Of a stretch of 64,000 nt of DNA, positions 1 to 11,966 are shown piece after piece; the first letter of the stretch is position 1, and every line of letters begins with the position of its first letter. The translations under genes and the position numbers were made by a program. Source of the DNA: Paulownia fortunei. Its lineage: Eukaryota; Streptophyta; Magnoliopsida; Lamiales; Paulowniaceae. The stretch covers positions 20,863,993 to 20,927,992 of the forward strand of contig CM033109.1 in NCBI GenBank assembly GCA_019321725.1, given 5' to 3'. The notes beneath the pieces were generated by a model. It was not told where the DNA came from. It saw only the letters and a program-made list of their open reading frames with translations, and did no database searches.

Positions 1-485
1 AGATCGCTTTATTGAATAAAACAATTTGAGGATAAAAATGGAGATTGTATGCTCAATTGATAATCAAATTTACTATAAATTTCATTTGGATTATTTTTCT
101 TCTCTCGTTATTCCACAAATAAAAGAAAAAAAAACTTATATATTGATTGGTGAGGGACCAATATAACAAGACTTAGGCTCAAGTTTGAAAAAGAAGCCAA
201 TATTAAGCTTTGTTCTCTTATTAGTCTTTTTAATTAATGGTAACGGTTGAAAAATGTAGTTTATTTGTTTATTTATATATGTGTAGACCATATTAACATA
301 ATCAATTAGTCTCATTAACCATATCTGTTAAAAACCCAAAACTACCCTTTTTCCTTGACATCCAACATGAGACATTCTTTATATTTTAGGTATATAAATA
401 ACTCCCTTGTGAAATTTGAACCTCAAACTTAATAATTGACGAATAAATTAGAAATATCAAAGTAGAAATACAAATTCAAAGACAA
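1..485. other. AT-rich sequence without a gene
   Basis: No coding frame, RNA gene or repeat boundary is recognisable. The stretch does not resemble the first ~450 bases of the downstream copia element's 3' LTR. The 5' LTR therefore appears truncated, with this unrelated sequence abutting it. Confidence 0.5.
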
Positions 486-1112
486 TATTAGTTTAGGAAT
501 CAACTAGAGTGTTTTGAGTATTTAAACACAAACACACGTTAGTTTATGTTGCTAATTTTGGAAAGAAATCCATAGATTAAAGGCAGTTGATTCCCTCTCC
601 AATGTTCATCAACTATTGTGATTGAAGTTTGAGTTTCAGGCCAGTACTGGAGATTTGAGTCTATTCCAGACTATATTGGAACAAAGTATTGAATATCCTT
701 TCGGAGAAGGAGGTGAGTTCTTAGGAGAGATCGTTCTGCCGTTTGACGGCGGTCAACATTAAAGAGAGTTCAACGAGGCAGATTCAAGTTGAAAGGATTT
801 CGCAAACAAGTCCATTGGTGAAATAATATAAGAATGACATCAAAACAAAGAAAGAGTTTTTGGTTTTGTTTTATAAGTTTAATTTTTGTATTGTATTAAA
901 CTTTATTGATAGTGGATCATTTTCTCCCTTGGCGTGACCTCGATGAGTAGGATATTTGATATCTTAACTTCGTTAAAATTGCTGGTGTCAATTTTAAATT
1001 CCGTTGTACATTTCGTTTCATGTTTTAATCTTTATTCAAATATTAATTAGAACATAATGAATCTGATAAACTGTTTAATCGAATTAATTGAATACGACAA
1101 TAAATTCTAACA
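486..1112 (+). repeat. 5' LTR of the copia element, truncated
   Basis: Similarity to the 3' LTR starts near a shared segment at 498 and 11516 and runs to the common end TTCTAACA at 1112 and 11966. About the first 450 bases of the LTR are missing. This copy keeps about 150 bases (around 590-750) that are deleted from the 3' LTR. Confidence 0.8.
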
Positions 1113-1114
1113 AG

Positions 1115-1126
1115 TGGCATCAGTAG
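1115..1126 (+). other. Primer-binding site of the copia element
   Basis: TGGCATCAG starts two bases after the LTR end and matches the initiator-tRNA-Met site TGGTATCAGAGC with substitutions. It would prime minus-strand DNA synthesis. Its position confirms the LTR boundary at 1112. Confidence 0.65.
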
Positions 1127-1189
1127 TAAGCACTAGACATATTTAGTGAGATCTTGAATTAATTTGTTATCGAATCTTTGCAGATATGA

Positions 1190-3033
1190 ATATCCTATGA
1201 GAATGAGGTTCGATTACACATCCACCATTACTGGAAGGTTCCAACTACTCGTACTGGAAAGCTAGAATAAAAGCCTTCATATAATCAGTTGATGAAAAGA
1301 CATAAAAATCTGTTATCTCTGGTTGGCAATATCCAATCATGGGGAATGAGAAAAATGAAGTTGTTCTCAAGCCCGAAGATTTGTGGACAACATTTGACAA
1401 TGAATTTGCAAACAACAATTCCTAGGTATTGAATGGAATCTTCAGCATTGTTGACTCAAACCAATTCTAGTTGATTGCAACATATGAAACTGCTAAGGAA
1501 GCATGGGACATACTTCAAGTAGCTTATGAAGAAACTGTATCTGTCAGACTTTCAAAGCTACAAATGTTAGCTTCCAGATTTGAAGATCTCAGAATGGAAG
1601 ATAACGAAACCATTGTTGACTTCAACGCTAAACTTTGTGATATTACAAATGAGTATCATGCCTTAGGTGAAAAATATGATGACACAAAACTGGTAAGGAA
1701 GACATTCAGATCCCTATCTAATAGGTTTGCTCACAAAGTTACTGCCATCAAGGAGGTTAAAGATGTGACCATTATACGTCTTGATGAACTTATGGGTTCA
1801 CTACAGACCTTATGAATTTAAAACAAAACAAACGGAAAAAAGATAAGAAAATTGCGCTACAAGTTGAAGCTCATGAAACCAAAACTGATGATCAGGACAT
1901 GACTGATCACTAGTTCTTCTTACAAAAAACTTTTGAAAGTTTTTGAAAAACCAGAAATGTAAATGAGGTAAGAATTCCGATACTCCTAGATATAAAAGTG
2001 CTTCTAATCCTTCTTCATTTTCTAATGACAAAAAAGATAAATGGATCCAATGCAGAGAGTGTGAAAGGATATGGATATATTCAATCAGAATGTGCAAACA
2101 TTCTCACGAAGAAGGGAAGATCACTAAACATAATTTGGAGTGATGCTGATTCAGATGATAATCGAGAAAAACGTGATGTTGTTGTGAGCAACCGTGTTGC
2201 TGTATCTGCTAAATAATATGCAATTGTCCAATCCGAAAAATGTTATGTCACAAGTCATGTTCAAACACCAGTTGGAACATCACGTATTTTAGAAGCCAGT
2301 ACTTATACTGCTTCAGAAGATAAAGAAAAGGTTGTTTAAAGTTTTTCTACTGATGAGGTTTCTAACTGCAGTAGTGACGAAGATGAGCCAAGTAATGAGA
2401 ACATTCAAACAATGTGCAAACTGATGTACAAAAAATGGCTTGAAGTCTGTAAGATAAACAAGTTATTAGATGGACAGATTGTTGAGCTCACATGTGAGAC
2501 AACTAAGTTACAACACGAGTTGGACTAATTCAAACTTCAGATTGTTGAAAAAGATAAGTTGCTCAAAAGCACTATTGCTGAGTTGGAAATGACCAAAGCC
2601 TCTTTGTCTAGAATGAGCACAGGTAAAACCAAACTTGATGAAATTCTCTCTACTGGACAAGTTGGAGGAAATCGTCAAGGTATAGGCTATATTGGTGAAT
2701 GTTCAAACACAAAGAAGGATCTTAAATCGAAGATTGAATTTGTGAAAAATACTATAGCAAAACCATCCATCTTTGAATCTGGTAAGAAAAAGGTTTTTCA
2801 AAAGCCTCAGCCAAGAAGGTTTGTATTAATCTGTCATTACTGTCATATTCTTGGTCATATACGTCCTAAGTGTTTCAAATTGAAAAATGACTTATGGAAT
2901 GGAAAGCATGTTAGAACATCATTCTCTAGAAAGTTTGAACATGGGCCAAAATCTATTTCTAAACATATACCAAAGGTTAAATCCAACTGAAAGATAATTT
3001 TCCACGCAAAATTTAGATTAGAAAGTCTGATCT
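1190..3033 (+). pseudogene. Copia gag, nonfunctional
   Basis: The longest open part (1471-1815) carries a copia-type gag core, with EAWDILQ near its start and DELMGSLQT at its end. Further on, CRECEGYGYIQSECAN (about 2058-2100) is a CCHC-like knuckle whose expected His is Tyr. A second knuckle, CHYCHILGHIRPKC, lies at about 2835-2875 in another open stretch (2559-2990). In-frame stops and frame changes separate these pieces. In an intact element gag forms the particle and its knuckles bind RNA. The frame would run on into the protease but is cut at 3033 by a solo LTR. Confidence 0.82.
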
Positions 3034-4801
3034 TGTAACACCCCAATTACTACACAACTATATATATATAGTATAATTTGACATGATAGAACCTATGTGC
3101 ATGCATAATAATTTTATTTTTTCTTTCCTATAACATATTAATAAATAATAAACTATTTTTCCACTCACAGACTAATATATATATATACCTGCAGAGGATC
3201 CATAACAATTATAATATTTACATACCCATGTCTAAAAAAGTTATAAAACTAACACACAATACAAATCCCAAAACCTAATAAAATAGACTCCAAAATCAAA
3301 TAAGTTAACAACCAGCCTAACAGGTCATCATCTATATACACTGATCCTCAAAATCTGTAGGAATTCCAGCGGCTTGCCCAGTAAGTCCATGGCTTCAAGT
3401 ATCACCAAACTCACCTACAATGCGTGAACTACGTGAGCTAATGCTCAGTAAGTGAAAATCATGCATGCTGAAAGGATAATCTAACATATATGTAATGTAT
3501 TTCTATAAGATCATGACAAGAATGCGAACTTATGCATCAAAATTATTTTCCATCATTGGGCTCTTGACCCACCTACTATGTACCGGATAGAACTTTCAAT
3601 AATATCAATAATCACATGGTCATAAATAGATCGACACAGTCCGGGAGCCATCTCTTGGGATCACTAGAGGTTCACCCCTTGTCTTCCCCTATGATTCTCT
3701 AGAAGCCTTTCCACCAGCAGCGTCGATAAGGGCACAGTCAAGTGGTGCACCCTCTCGTGACCACTAGAGGCACACCTCCTGTCAACTCCTATGATCCTTC
3801 GAGAAGTAATACTCGCAACGTCCCAAATATTATATAAATAAGCCACACAGGCCTTGGTACACTAGTAGTGGCCAACCGAAATATTTTATTTCTGAAAATA
3901 GTATTATACATGCAAAAGCCTCAACTGTGAGCATGTGATATGCATGCACATGCATATGATGATGAATGTCATGTCTAATGATACAATACATCCTATATCC
4001 CATCACCCAAGCAACATATGCACTATAAGGTATGTATAATACTCACAATACACACATCAACATACAAGGATCGTCTTTAATATATATAATGCACGAAATA
4101 TTATGTTTATGCATTGTAGTTGCAAATAAATTTTCACTTACTTTTCATCTTTGATGTCCTACTGAAGGTTAATAAGATTCTTCTCCCTAACCTTAGATAT
4201 AAGACTATCTGTAAAAATATAACGTATTAATTTTCATTCTTAATCAATAGGTTTACTATATCAAATCTCATAAGGAATTCTAACTTAATTTCTCGTCTCG
4301 AATTTATTCTAATATTATTTAATTGATGTGTTATAATTTTCATAATCAATCCCTTAATTAAATTAGCTATTTCATTCAATTAATACAAGATAATAAAATC
4401 AAATCTTTGTAACTAATTTTGAATTAAAGGTGTATATTAATTATTGTCTCACAAGTAGATACCTAGTTAATTTAATTAAAAAAAAAACTTTCTTTCAAAT
4501 TATAAATAAATGGCATAAATATATATTTTTATCCGTACAAAATGAGAAGAGACTTACCCAAAATTTTCTTCAATTCCTACCGTGAAATTTGTTGAAGCAC
4601 CCTGCTTTTCTTTCTTTCTTCTTTCTTCTTTCTTTTCTTTTTTCCTTTCCTTTGCTGCCTTGAATGTGTGTGTGGTGTTAATCGTGTGTGTGTGGTGTGT
4701 GTTATTACTTAGCTACTAACAAAATCTAATATAATATATACTTATTCTTAACATAACTACTACACTACATGTGTATACATATATGTATATATATATATAT
4801 G

Positions 4802-4836
<35 letters not shown>

Positions 4837-5378
4837 CTACACACATATACTTATATATATATCGTACATCTATACATATAGATATTATATATGTATATAT
4901 ATATATATTATATTTTATATATATAATTAATACATAATATTTTGATATTTATTTATAAGCCCCCAAGTTTATTTTCTAATAAGAATTTACACTCTCTGAA
5001 TTAATATGATAGTGTCCTTACTTTCTTTTATTATTATTATTATTACAATGACTATCACTATTTTCTCCCTAATTAATTTATTTGCATAGTTTATCTTACG
5101 CCAATAAACACAATGATGCCACATTTCACTTACGTGTATCCTAGTAGTATATGATAGTTGACACATAAATCCTCGTATCTTTGTATCAACTCAACCAATT
5201 AGGTTAAAGATTTTGAAAACTAATACCGGATGACAACTTCAGAAGTTTAATTATTAAAAATATCATATAAAATATAATGCATTATGAAATATCAATTAAA
5301 AATGCAAATGACATATACGTAGCATGAAATGCATGAACTATATTGGCCATGTGAGTAGCGCGAGGCTCGAATATTATA
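3034..5378 (-). mobile_element. Solo LTR of a Tekay-like gypsy element inserted in the copia element
   Basis: The segment starts TGTAACACCC and ends with a mutated form of the family terminus (ATTATA for ATTACA). It aligns along its length with the LTRs of the minus-strand gypsy element at 16940-25815. No internal domain is attached. The five bases before it (GATCT) and after it (GATTT) form a target-site duplication with one C-to-T change. Removing the insert and one duplicate restores the copia reading frame across the junction. The LTR holds pyrimidine-rich and (TA)n tracts and no gene. Confidence 0.9.
4780..4920. repeat. (TA)n-rich low-complexity tract
   Basis: Alternating TA runs interrupted by short TATG/TACA steps lie inside the solo LTR. 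The same tract appears in the related LTRs near 16950 and 25140-25360, so it belongs to the LTR and is not an independent microsatellite. Confidence 0.85.
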
Positions 5379-8300
5379 GATTTTAGGTGTAATGTTGCAA
5401 ATATATCATTGAAAGCTTCTGCTTGTGAATCTTGGTACTTTGATAGTGGTTGTTCTAGGCACATGACTAGTACTAAAACCAACTCATCAAACTTTCAAAG
5501 TATTGAGAAAGGTTGTGTGACTTTTGGGGATAGAGTTTCTAGACAGATTCTTAGTAAATGTATACTTGATGTTTAAGGTTTACCTAGACTAAAAAATATA
5601 TTTATGATTGAAGGCCTTAAGACAAACTTGATTAGTATTAGCCAATTAATTGATCAAAATCTGTTTATTCATTTTACAATAGATTTATGCCATGTTTTTT
5701 ATGATACTAACTGTTGTGCCATGACAGGTAAAAAGTTAGCAGATAATTGTTACTTGCTAGAACATCAGATGACATATTTGAATGTCACACATGATGAGAC
5801 TGAAATTTGGCACCATAAACTTGACACTTATATTTTAAAAGCCTAACCAAACTTGTGAATGCAGGTGTAATTCTAGGAGTGCCAAAATTGGATGTGTCCT
5901 ATCCCATGTTCCAACATGTAAGTACATCACATAATCTGGAACTTCTACACATGGATCTGATGGGTCCTATGCAGGTTGAAAGCCTCAGTAGTAAGAAATA
6001 TGTGTTTGTTTATGTAGATAATTTCTCTAGCTATACTTGGGTTGATTTTTTTATAGAGAAATCTGACGCTTTTCATGTCTTTAAGAAACTTTGTGCCAGA
6101 TTAAAAATTGAGAAAAATAGTGAAATTAGTCAAATTGTTAGGATTAGAAGTGACCATGGGAAGAAATTTGAAAACACTATTTTTGTTGATTATTGTGATA
6201 AATATGGTATAACTTATGAGTTTTCAGCCCCTAAAATTGCTCAACAAAATGATGTGATTGAGAGAAAGAATAGGACTTTGCTAGAAATTGTTCCATTCAT
6301 GCTCAACTCAAAGAAGTTGACTCAAAAGTTATGGGCTAAAACTATTAGCACTGCTTGTTACATATCCAATAGAGTTCACTTAAGACATGATTTTGGTAAG
6401 ACTCTTTATGAAATCTGGAAGGGTAAGAAACCAAATCTCAAATATTTTCATGTTTTTTGGTGCTAAGTGTTTTATAATTAATGATCGTGAATATTTGGAA
6501 AAGTTTGATGCAAAGAGTAATGAGGGAGTTTTTATCAAATATTTCACTAATAGTATAGCCTAATGTGTATTTAACATAAGGACTCAAGCTGCTATGAAAT
6601 TTTCTAATATGCTTATTGATGACTTTTCTAATTTTGTAGAATTTTTCTTAGAAGAGAAAATTGACGGTCTAATTGAGGAAACAAATAGCTCACTGGTCTC
6701 TTCAAAGTCAAAGGAACAAAATGTTCATTCTGACATTCCATCTATTGTTCCAGATCATGTGATAACATTGGCTGAAACATACTGTTCTTATGAGACAGAT
6801 TCACCCAAAAGGAATTCACCTGCCAGAATTCAAAAAGATCATTCTTCAAATTAGGTAATTGGAACTCTTATTGATGGGATGAGGACAAGGTAAAAGCCTA
6901 AACTCAATTATAGAGGCATAGTGAGGTATGTTTGCTATACTTCCTTTATTGAACCAAAAAATGCCAATGACGCTTTGAAAGATGAATTTTGAGTCTATGC
7001 TATGCAAGAGAAATTATGTCAATTTATTAGGAATGATGTATGGACCTTAGTTCTTAAACCTAAAGACTCTAATGTAATAGGTACCAAATGGATCTTTAAG
7101 AACAAAACTGATGAGTTTGGGAATATTACAAAAAACAAAGCTAGGTTGGTTGCTCAAGGTTACACATAAATTGAGGGAATTGATTTTGATGAAACCTTTG
7201 CCCCTATAGCCAGGTTAGAATCTGTTAAGTTACTTTTGGTCATTACATGCTTGATGAATTTCAAATTTAATCAAATGGATGTCAAAAGTGCCTTTCTAAA
7301 TGGGTTTTTGAACGAATAAGTTTATGTAGAACAACCTAACAATTTTGAGAATCCACACCATCCTAATCATGTCTATAAATTGAAAAATATATTGTATGGA
7401 CTAAAACAAGCTCATAGAGTTTGGTATGAGCGTTTGACAAACTTTTTGGTCAATACGGGCTATAAGAAAGGAGAAGCTGATAAAACTTTGTTCATTAGAT
7501 GTTCGAACACCAGTTTGATCATCACACAGATTTATATGGATAACATAGTTTTTGGATCAACCTCTAAGCATAATGTTGATGAGTTTGTTGAACAAATGTC
7601 TAAAGAGTTTGAGATGAGGATGGTTGATGAATTAAACTACTTTCTAGGTTTACAAATCAAACAACTTGATGATGAGATTTTTATTTTCCAGAGTAAATAT
7701 GCATGAAACCTAGTAAAGAAATTTGAATTGGAGAACACCAAACATATTAGAACTCCTATGAGCACTATTGACTGATTGTCCAAAGTTGATTTTGGAACAT
7801 TTGTTGTAACATCACTATACAAAAATATGATTGAAAGTCTTTTATATCTTACTTCTTCTATACTTGATATTTGGTTTGGTGTAGGTGTTTGTGTCAAATA
7901 CCAATTTGATACTAAGGGCTCACATCTAAAAACAGCCACACGGATCATTAATTATGTGAATGGTACATCTGACTATAGCATATGGTATTCCAAGGACACT
8001 AATTCAAATATTGCAAGTTAATGTGATGCTGATTGGGTTGGTGACGTAGATGATAGGAAAAACACATTAGGTGGTTGTTTCTTTCTTGATAATAATCTAA
8101 TATCTTGGTTTAGTAAGAAATAAAACTATGTATCCCCATCTACAGCTGCATTTGAGTATATTGCATGTGGGAATTGTTGTTCACAACTCTTGTGGATGAA
8201 GCAAATGCTTGCTGACTATGGAATTGTGCAGACTTTTGTGAATATGTTTTATAATAACTTAAGTGCTATAAACATTTTTAAAAATCCAGTTCAACACTCG

Positions 8301-8473
8301 AGAACAAAACAATCAACATATGTCATCACTTTATTAAAGAGTTAGTAGAAAGTAAAATTATGATACTAGCTCATGTAAAAACAGAATGTTAATTGGCTAA
8401 CATCTTTACCAAGTCTATTGATACACAGAGATTTACTGCATTAATAAATTCCTTAGGTATTTGCATTCTGTAA
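5379..8473 (+). pseudogene. Copia pol (protease, integrase, reverse transcriptase, RNase H), nonfunctional
   Basis: The order is typical of Ty1/copia. WYFDSGCSRHMT (about 5430-5470) contains the pre-integrase/protease motif. An integrase core follows at about 5940-6470, with candidate acidic residues in MDLMGPM, RSDHGKKFEN and VIERKNRTL. Reverse transcriptase runs from about 6990 to 7750 (KWIFKNK, MDVKSAFLNG, LYGLKQA), and RNase H ends near 8473 (CDADWVGD). The RT active-site box reads YMDN where YVDD is usual, so the second catalytic Asp is replaced by Asn. Many stops and several frameshifts interrupt the frame, as after 6466, 7316, 7706 and 8021. Nothing full-length could be made. Confidence 0.88.
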
Positions 8474-9552
8474 TATCATGTTCAATCTGTTGTTGGAATA
8501 CCATATTGCACATTGTCATATGTAGATTATGTTCCAGCACTCTGTTAGGACATAACTGATAGGACTTGATTTTTATTTACTAATTCATGCATCTCATGCT
8601 AGGACTTGCACTAGGCATACTGCATTGACTATCTAGTATGATCATATTTTGACATTTTTAAATTTTGAAATCTTAATTTTAAATGACAATTTTAATTGTT
8701 TTGACCTTGAACTTGAGTAGACTTTAGAAAAATTCTATTATTAATTGTGCTAAAAAAAATTTAAACTTAGAATTTGGAGATATTTGACAGAAAAAACTAT
8801 CTATTCTTAGGAGTGAAAGTCACTCATGAGTAATATGGGAGTAGGTATTACCAATATCTAGAGGACGATCTATCATGAGAAAATGCTACCCTAAGTCTAA
8901 GAGTGAAAGCTACTGACTGACTAAATCCTTGTTCTTAGTGAATGTTAGAACAATGTATTGAATATCGTATATATATAAAAATAATAGTTCATAAATTTAG
9001 TTTTTAATTGATCAATTTTCTGTGATCATAAAAAAATATGGAATGAAAATTTGAAGGAATTATGAGTTTATTGTCAAAACGCACAAATGTTGAATTTCTC
9101 AATTAATGTTTTGGAATTATGAGATTTGAAATATGAATAGTGTCATACGTTTTGATTTGTGATTTGCATGGGATGGAATACATAATAGGCATATTTTTTT
9201 AGGATTTTTTTAATTTTCTCATGCATCAATAATTGGATAAATATGGAAGGTATTTGATTACTAAGTTGGTACAAATTTGATTTATCAAAATTCCTATTTC
9301 TTAGACTTCTAGTGCAAGTAAAAAACTTATGTTTGGTGGAGGAAGATTACTCCAAAAGTTGAGGATCGGATTTGAAAGCTAATTTTGCACTTTAAGGACT
9401 CTTCCATTTTGGCGGGAAAGGGTATATATATAGAACATTAAACCTTTTGTTCTATCACTAGCAAACCCTAGTGTTAGAGCCATAAAAAATTTCAGCAGCC
9501 ATTTTCACTTCTATCTTCTATTTTCTCTCTTGTTCATGTATTTGTTCTAACA
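8474..9552 (+). other. Copia spacer between pol and the extra ORF, with a TATA-like box
   Basis: No coding sequence is recognisable. Near the end (9421-9432) GGGTATATATATAG forms a good TATA-like box about 125 bases before the ATG at 9553. A subgenomic promoter for the downstream ORF is possible but is only inferred from spacing. Confidence 0.4.
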
Positions 9553-10713
9553 TGGCAGGATTACAATAAGAAACAATAGCCCAATTACAACATAGACTGC
9601 ATACAGAGAAAATGAAATAGAGAGGTAAGTCATTTGGAGCTCGAACCAAAAGGGGAAGACAACTTGCTACTACTGTCGGCACATCTCCAATACTGAAAAT
9701 TCTTATGCAGACAGAGGTTGATGCCGTGCCCTTAGCTATTGAATATTCACTCCTCGAAATCGTCTTTGCAACTTACCCTGACGCATCGATTGTTGAAGAA
9801 GAACATGTCATTAAACCTCTTCAATGATGTTCTTCATTCCATACTCCAGCCACATCATTTGCCAATACCCATGAAGTAGATGAAACATTGATCGATTTTC
9901 AACAAAGGCAAAACACTGATCTAATTGGAGATGAAGCTCACTTGGTTTCTGACTCAGTTCTTCAACCCACTACTCAAATATCCACATCCTCTAATTCTAT
10001 GGAATTCATTGTACAACAAGGTAGCACTTGTGGTGTTCCTATTCGAAGTCCTATTTGAATAAGATGACGAACAACACAAATTCTAGTTGCTTCTGGACTT
10101 GATTTTGACAACCATCCTGAAGAATTCAATCCTCAAGGTAATATTTTTGTTTCTGTTTCTGATAATTCTTTTGAGGAATCTGCTCAAGGGATGGGATGGA
10201 TGTTGAAGGTGATAGAATTAAGATACACAAAGTTGTATCTCATAAATCTTATTCTTATTATGCGAAGGAAATGTGGGAATGTGTTTCTCAAAGGAAATTA
10301 TGGTCTGAGAGGTCAACTAGGTTGAGTGAATATGAGGATCTTTTAGGCTATTTGGAGAGACAATTACTTGGAGCCAGGCAACAAATTACAGAAGGGCAGA
10401 CTAAGAAGAAAAAAAGTTCTACATCTTATTGCCCAAATCAAAGGCTCTACTTCCCAAGTTATTGCTGCTACTGAACAAATTCCCTTGGATAGTTCTCGCT
10501 CTGCTTCTCAGGCTTCTGGTCCTTCGATATTTTTGGCCAAAAAAGAGGGAGTCAATTGCTGTTGCAGGGGCTACAGAAATAGGGACTTCTGGTGCAAGGG
10601 GAGTTCATGCTGAAACTAGAGTTGCAGCTGCTGCAGAGATTAGAGGAGAAACAATGGATGTTGATACTCAACAGACTGGTGAAGGAAATGTTGAAGCTGA
10701 TAAGGAAGCTTGA
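9553..10713 (+). pseudogene. Extra 3' ORF of the copia element (Sirevirus env-like position), decayed
   Basis: A coding trace begins at ATG 9553 and runs with several stops and frame changes to a TGA at 10711-10713. It contains a basic stretch near the start (GARTKRGRQLATT), a long Ser/Thr/Asp/Glu-rich central part, a Leu/Gln/Arg-rich segment of coiled-coil character (ARLSEYEDLL-like, frame starting 10196) and an acidic C-terminus (TMDVDTQQTGEG). Sireviruses often carry an extra ORF here, sometimes called envelope-like. I see no clear signal peptide or membrane anchor, so a membrane role cannot be supported. It could instead be a captured host fragment. Confidence 0.55.
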
Positions 10714-11021
10714 ATAAAGATTTATTATTTTTGATTGATGATGTGATTATGTGATTAAAATTATTTTAATGCTTTTGTTTGATTTGTTAGGGGAGGTTTT
10801 TTTTTTTAAAGTAAAATTTATGCCTGTAACAGTGGTAGGCTTTTTGATTGTCCCTAAACATTATTTTATCTGCTTTAGTATGTTATTCACTGTCATGTTC
10901 AGTTTCATGTTCGAACACAGTTTTTGTAGACTAAATTGCTTATATGATATCTTTTAATGGAATATGCATACTTAAGCATGTTTTCAGACACTGAGGTAAG
11001 GTTGTTGATTTTGATAAAAAA

Positions 11022-11038
11022 ATACCAAAAGGAGAAAT
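11022..11038 (+). other. Polypurine tract of the copia element
   Basis: A purine-rich run (AAAAGGAGAAA) ends immediately before the LTR start TGTTAAG at 11039, where plus-strand DNA synthesis would be primed. Confidence 0.7.
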
Positions 11039-11966
11039 TGTTAAGTCCGTGTGACTTATATATGTTAATTGACATTATTTGATCAAAATGGTAAGTTTAA
11101 TTTATTAAGTCTTATAATTAAGTTAGGTTAGATTTTGCATATTTAATAAGAGTTTTAATGCTAAACTAATTCTTGCTTATTTATTTTCTTGTATGAATCA
11201 AACTCTCCTACTTACCATATTGGATTGATTTAATAAAGATAAACTTATAGTATTTATGAAATAAATTTTACAAGATGTCTTCTAATAAATCTATGCCCAA
11301 TTGGAAATGAAGAAGAGATATTATGGACTTACCTTATTAAGAGGAGACTTGACAGATTTTTGACCATTCCAAGAAGCCATGAGTTGTTATTTGGAGTAGA
11401 AAAATTGATGTATTCTTGAACTCCAAAATTCAGAATTATACATAGCAGTACATAAAAATGTTTTGGAATGAAAGTCTTTGTAATAGACTAGAAATCTTTA
11501 TATATATTAGTTTATGAATCAACTAGAGTGTTTTGAGTATTTAAACAGAAACACACGTTAGTTTATGCTGCTGATTTTAGAGAAAAAATTCATATTTTAA
11601 AGCGGCTAACATTGAAGGAGTTAAACAAGGTAGATTCAAGTTGAGGGCATCTCGCAAACAAGTCCATCGATGTAACAATATAAGAATAACATCAAAACAA
11701 AAAGGGAGTCTTTGATTTTATTTTATAAGTTTAATTATTGTATTGTATTAAACTTTACTGATAATGGATTATTTTCTCTATAGGCGTGGCCTCGAAAAGT
11801 AGGATATTTGATATTTGAACCTCGTTAAAATTGCTAGTGTTAATTTTAAAAATTCCGATGTGCATTTTGTTTCATGTTCTAATTTTTGTTCAAATATTAA
11901 TTAAAACATAACAAATCTAATAAATTATTTAATCAAATTAATTAAACACAATAATAAATTCTAACA
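11039..11966 (+). repeat. 3' LTR of the copia element
   Basis: The LTR is 928 bases long, starts TGTTAAG and ends TTCTAACA. Its second half aligns with 486-1112 but lacks about 150 bases present there. The matching outer end of the 5' LTR is lost, so no target-site duplication can be tested. Confidence 0.82.

Larger units (their letters stand above)
486..11966 (+). mobile_element. Decayed Ty1/copia (Sirevirus-like) retrotransposon
   Basis: Two related LTR segments (486-1112 and 11039-11966) flank a primer-binding site, a gag region with two CCHC-like knuckles, a pol region in copia order (protease, integrase, reverse transcriptase, RNase H), a 2.5-kb tail with an extra ORF, and a polypurine tract. 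The gag sequence (for example EAWDILQVAYE and DELMGSLQT) and the long 3' tail with a further ORF suggest the Sirevirus lineage. Stops and frameshifts occur throughout, so it cannot move by itself. A solo gypsy LTR (3034-5378) is inserted between gag and the protease. Confidence 0.88.

Noticed and set aside
4780..4920. Regular TA-rich repeats as a CRISPR-like array
   Set aside because: There are no conserved repeats with unique spacers. It is simple sequence within a plant LTR.
9613..9665. Short resemblance of GARTKRGRQLATT to a histone H3 tail
   Set aside because: Only a few basic residues coincide, there is no histone fold downstream, and the stretch lies within the decayed copia extra ORF.
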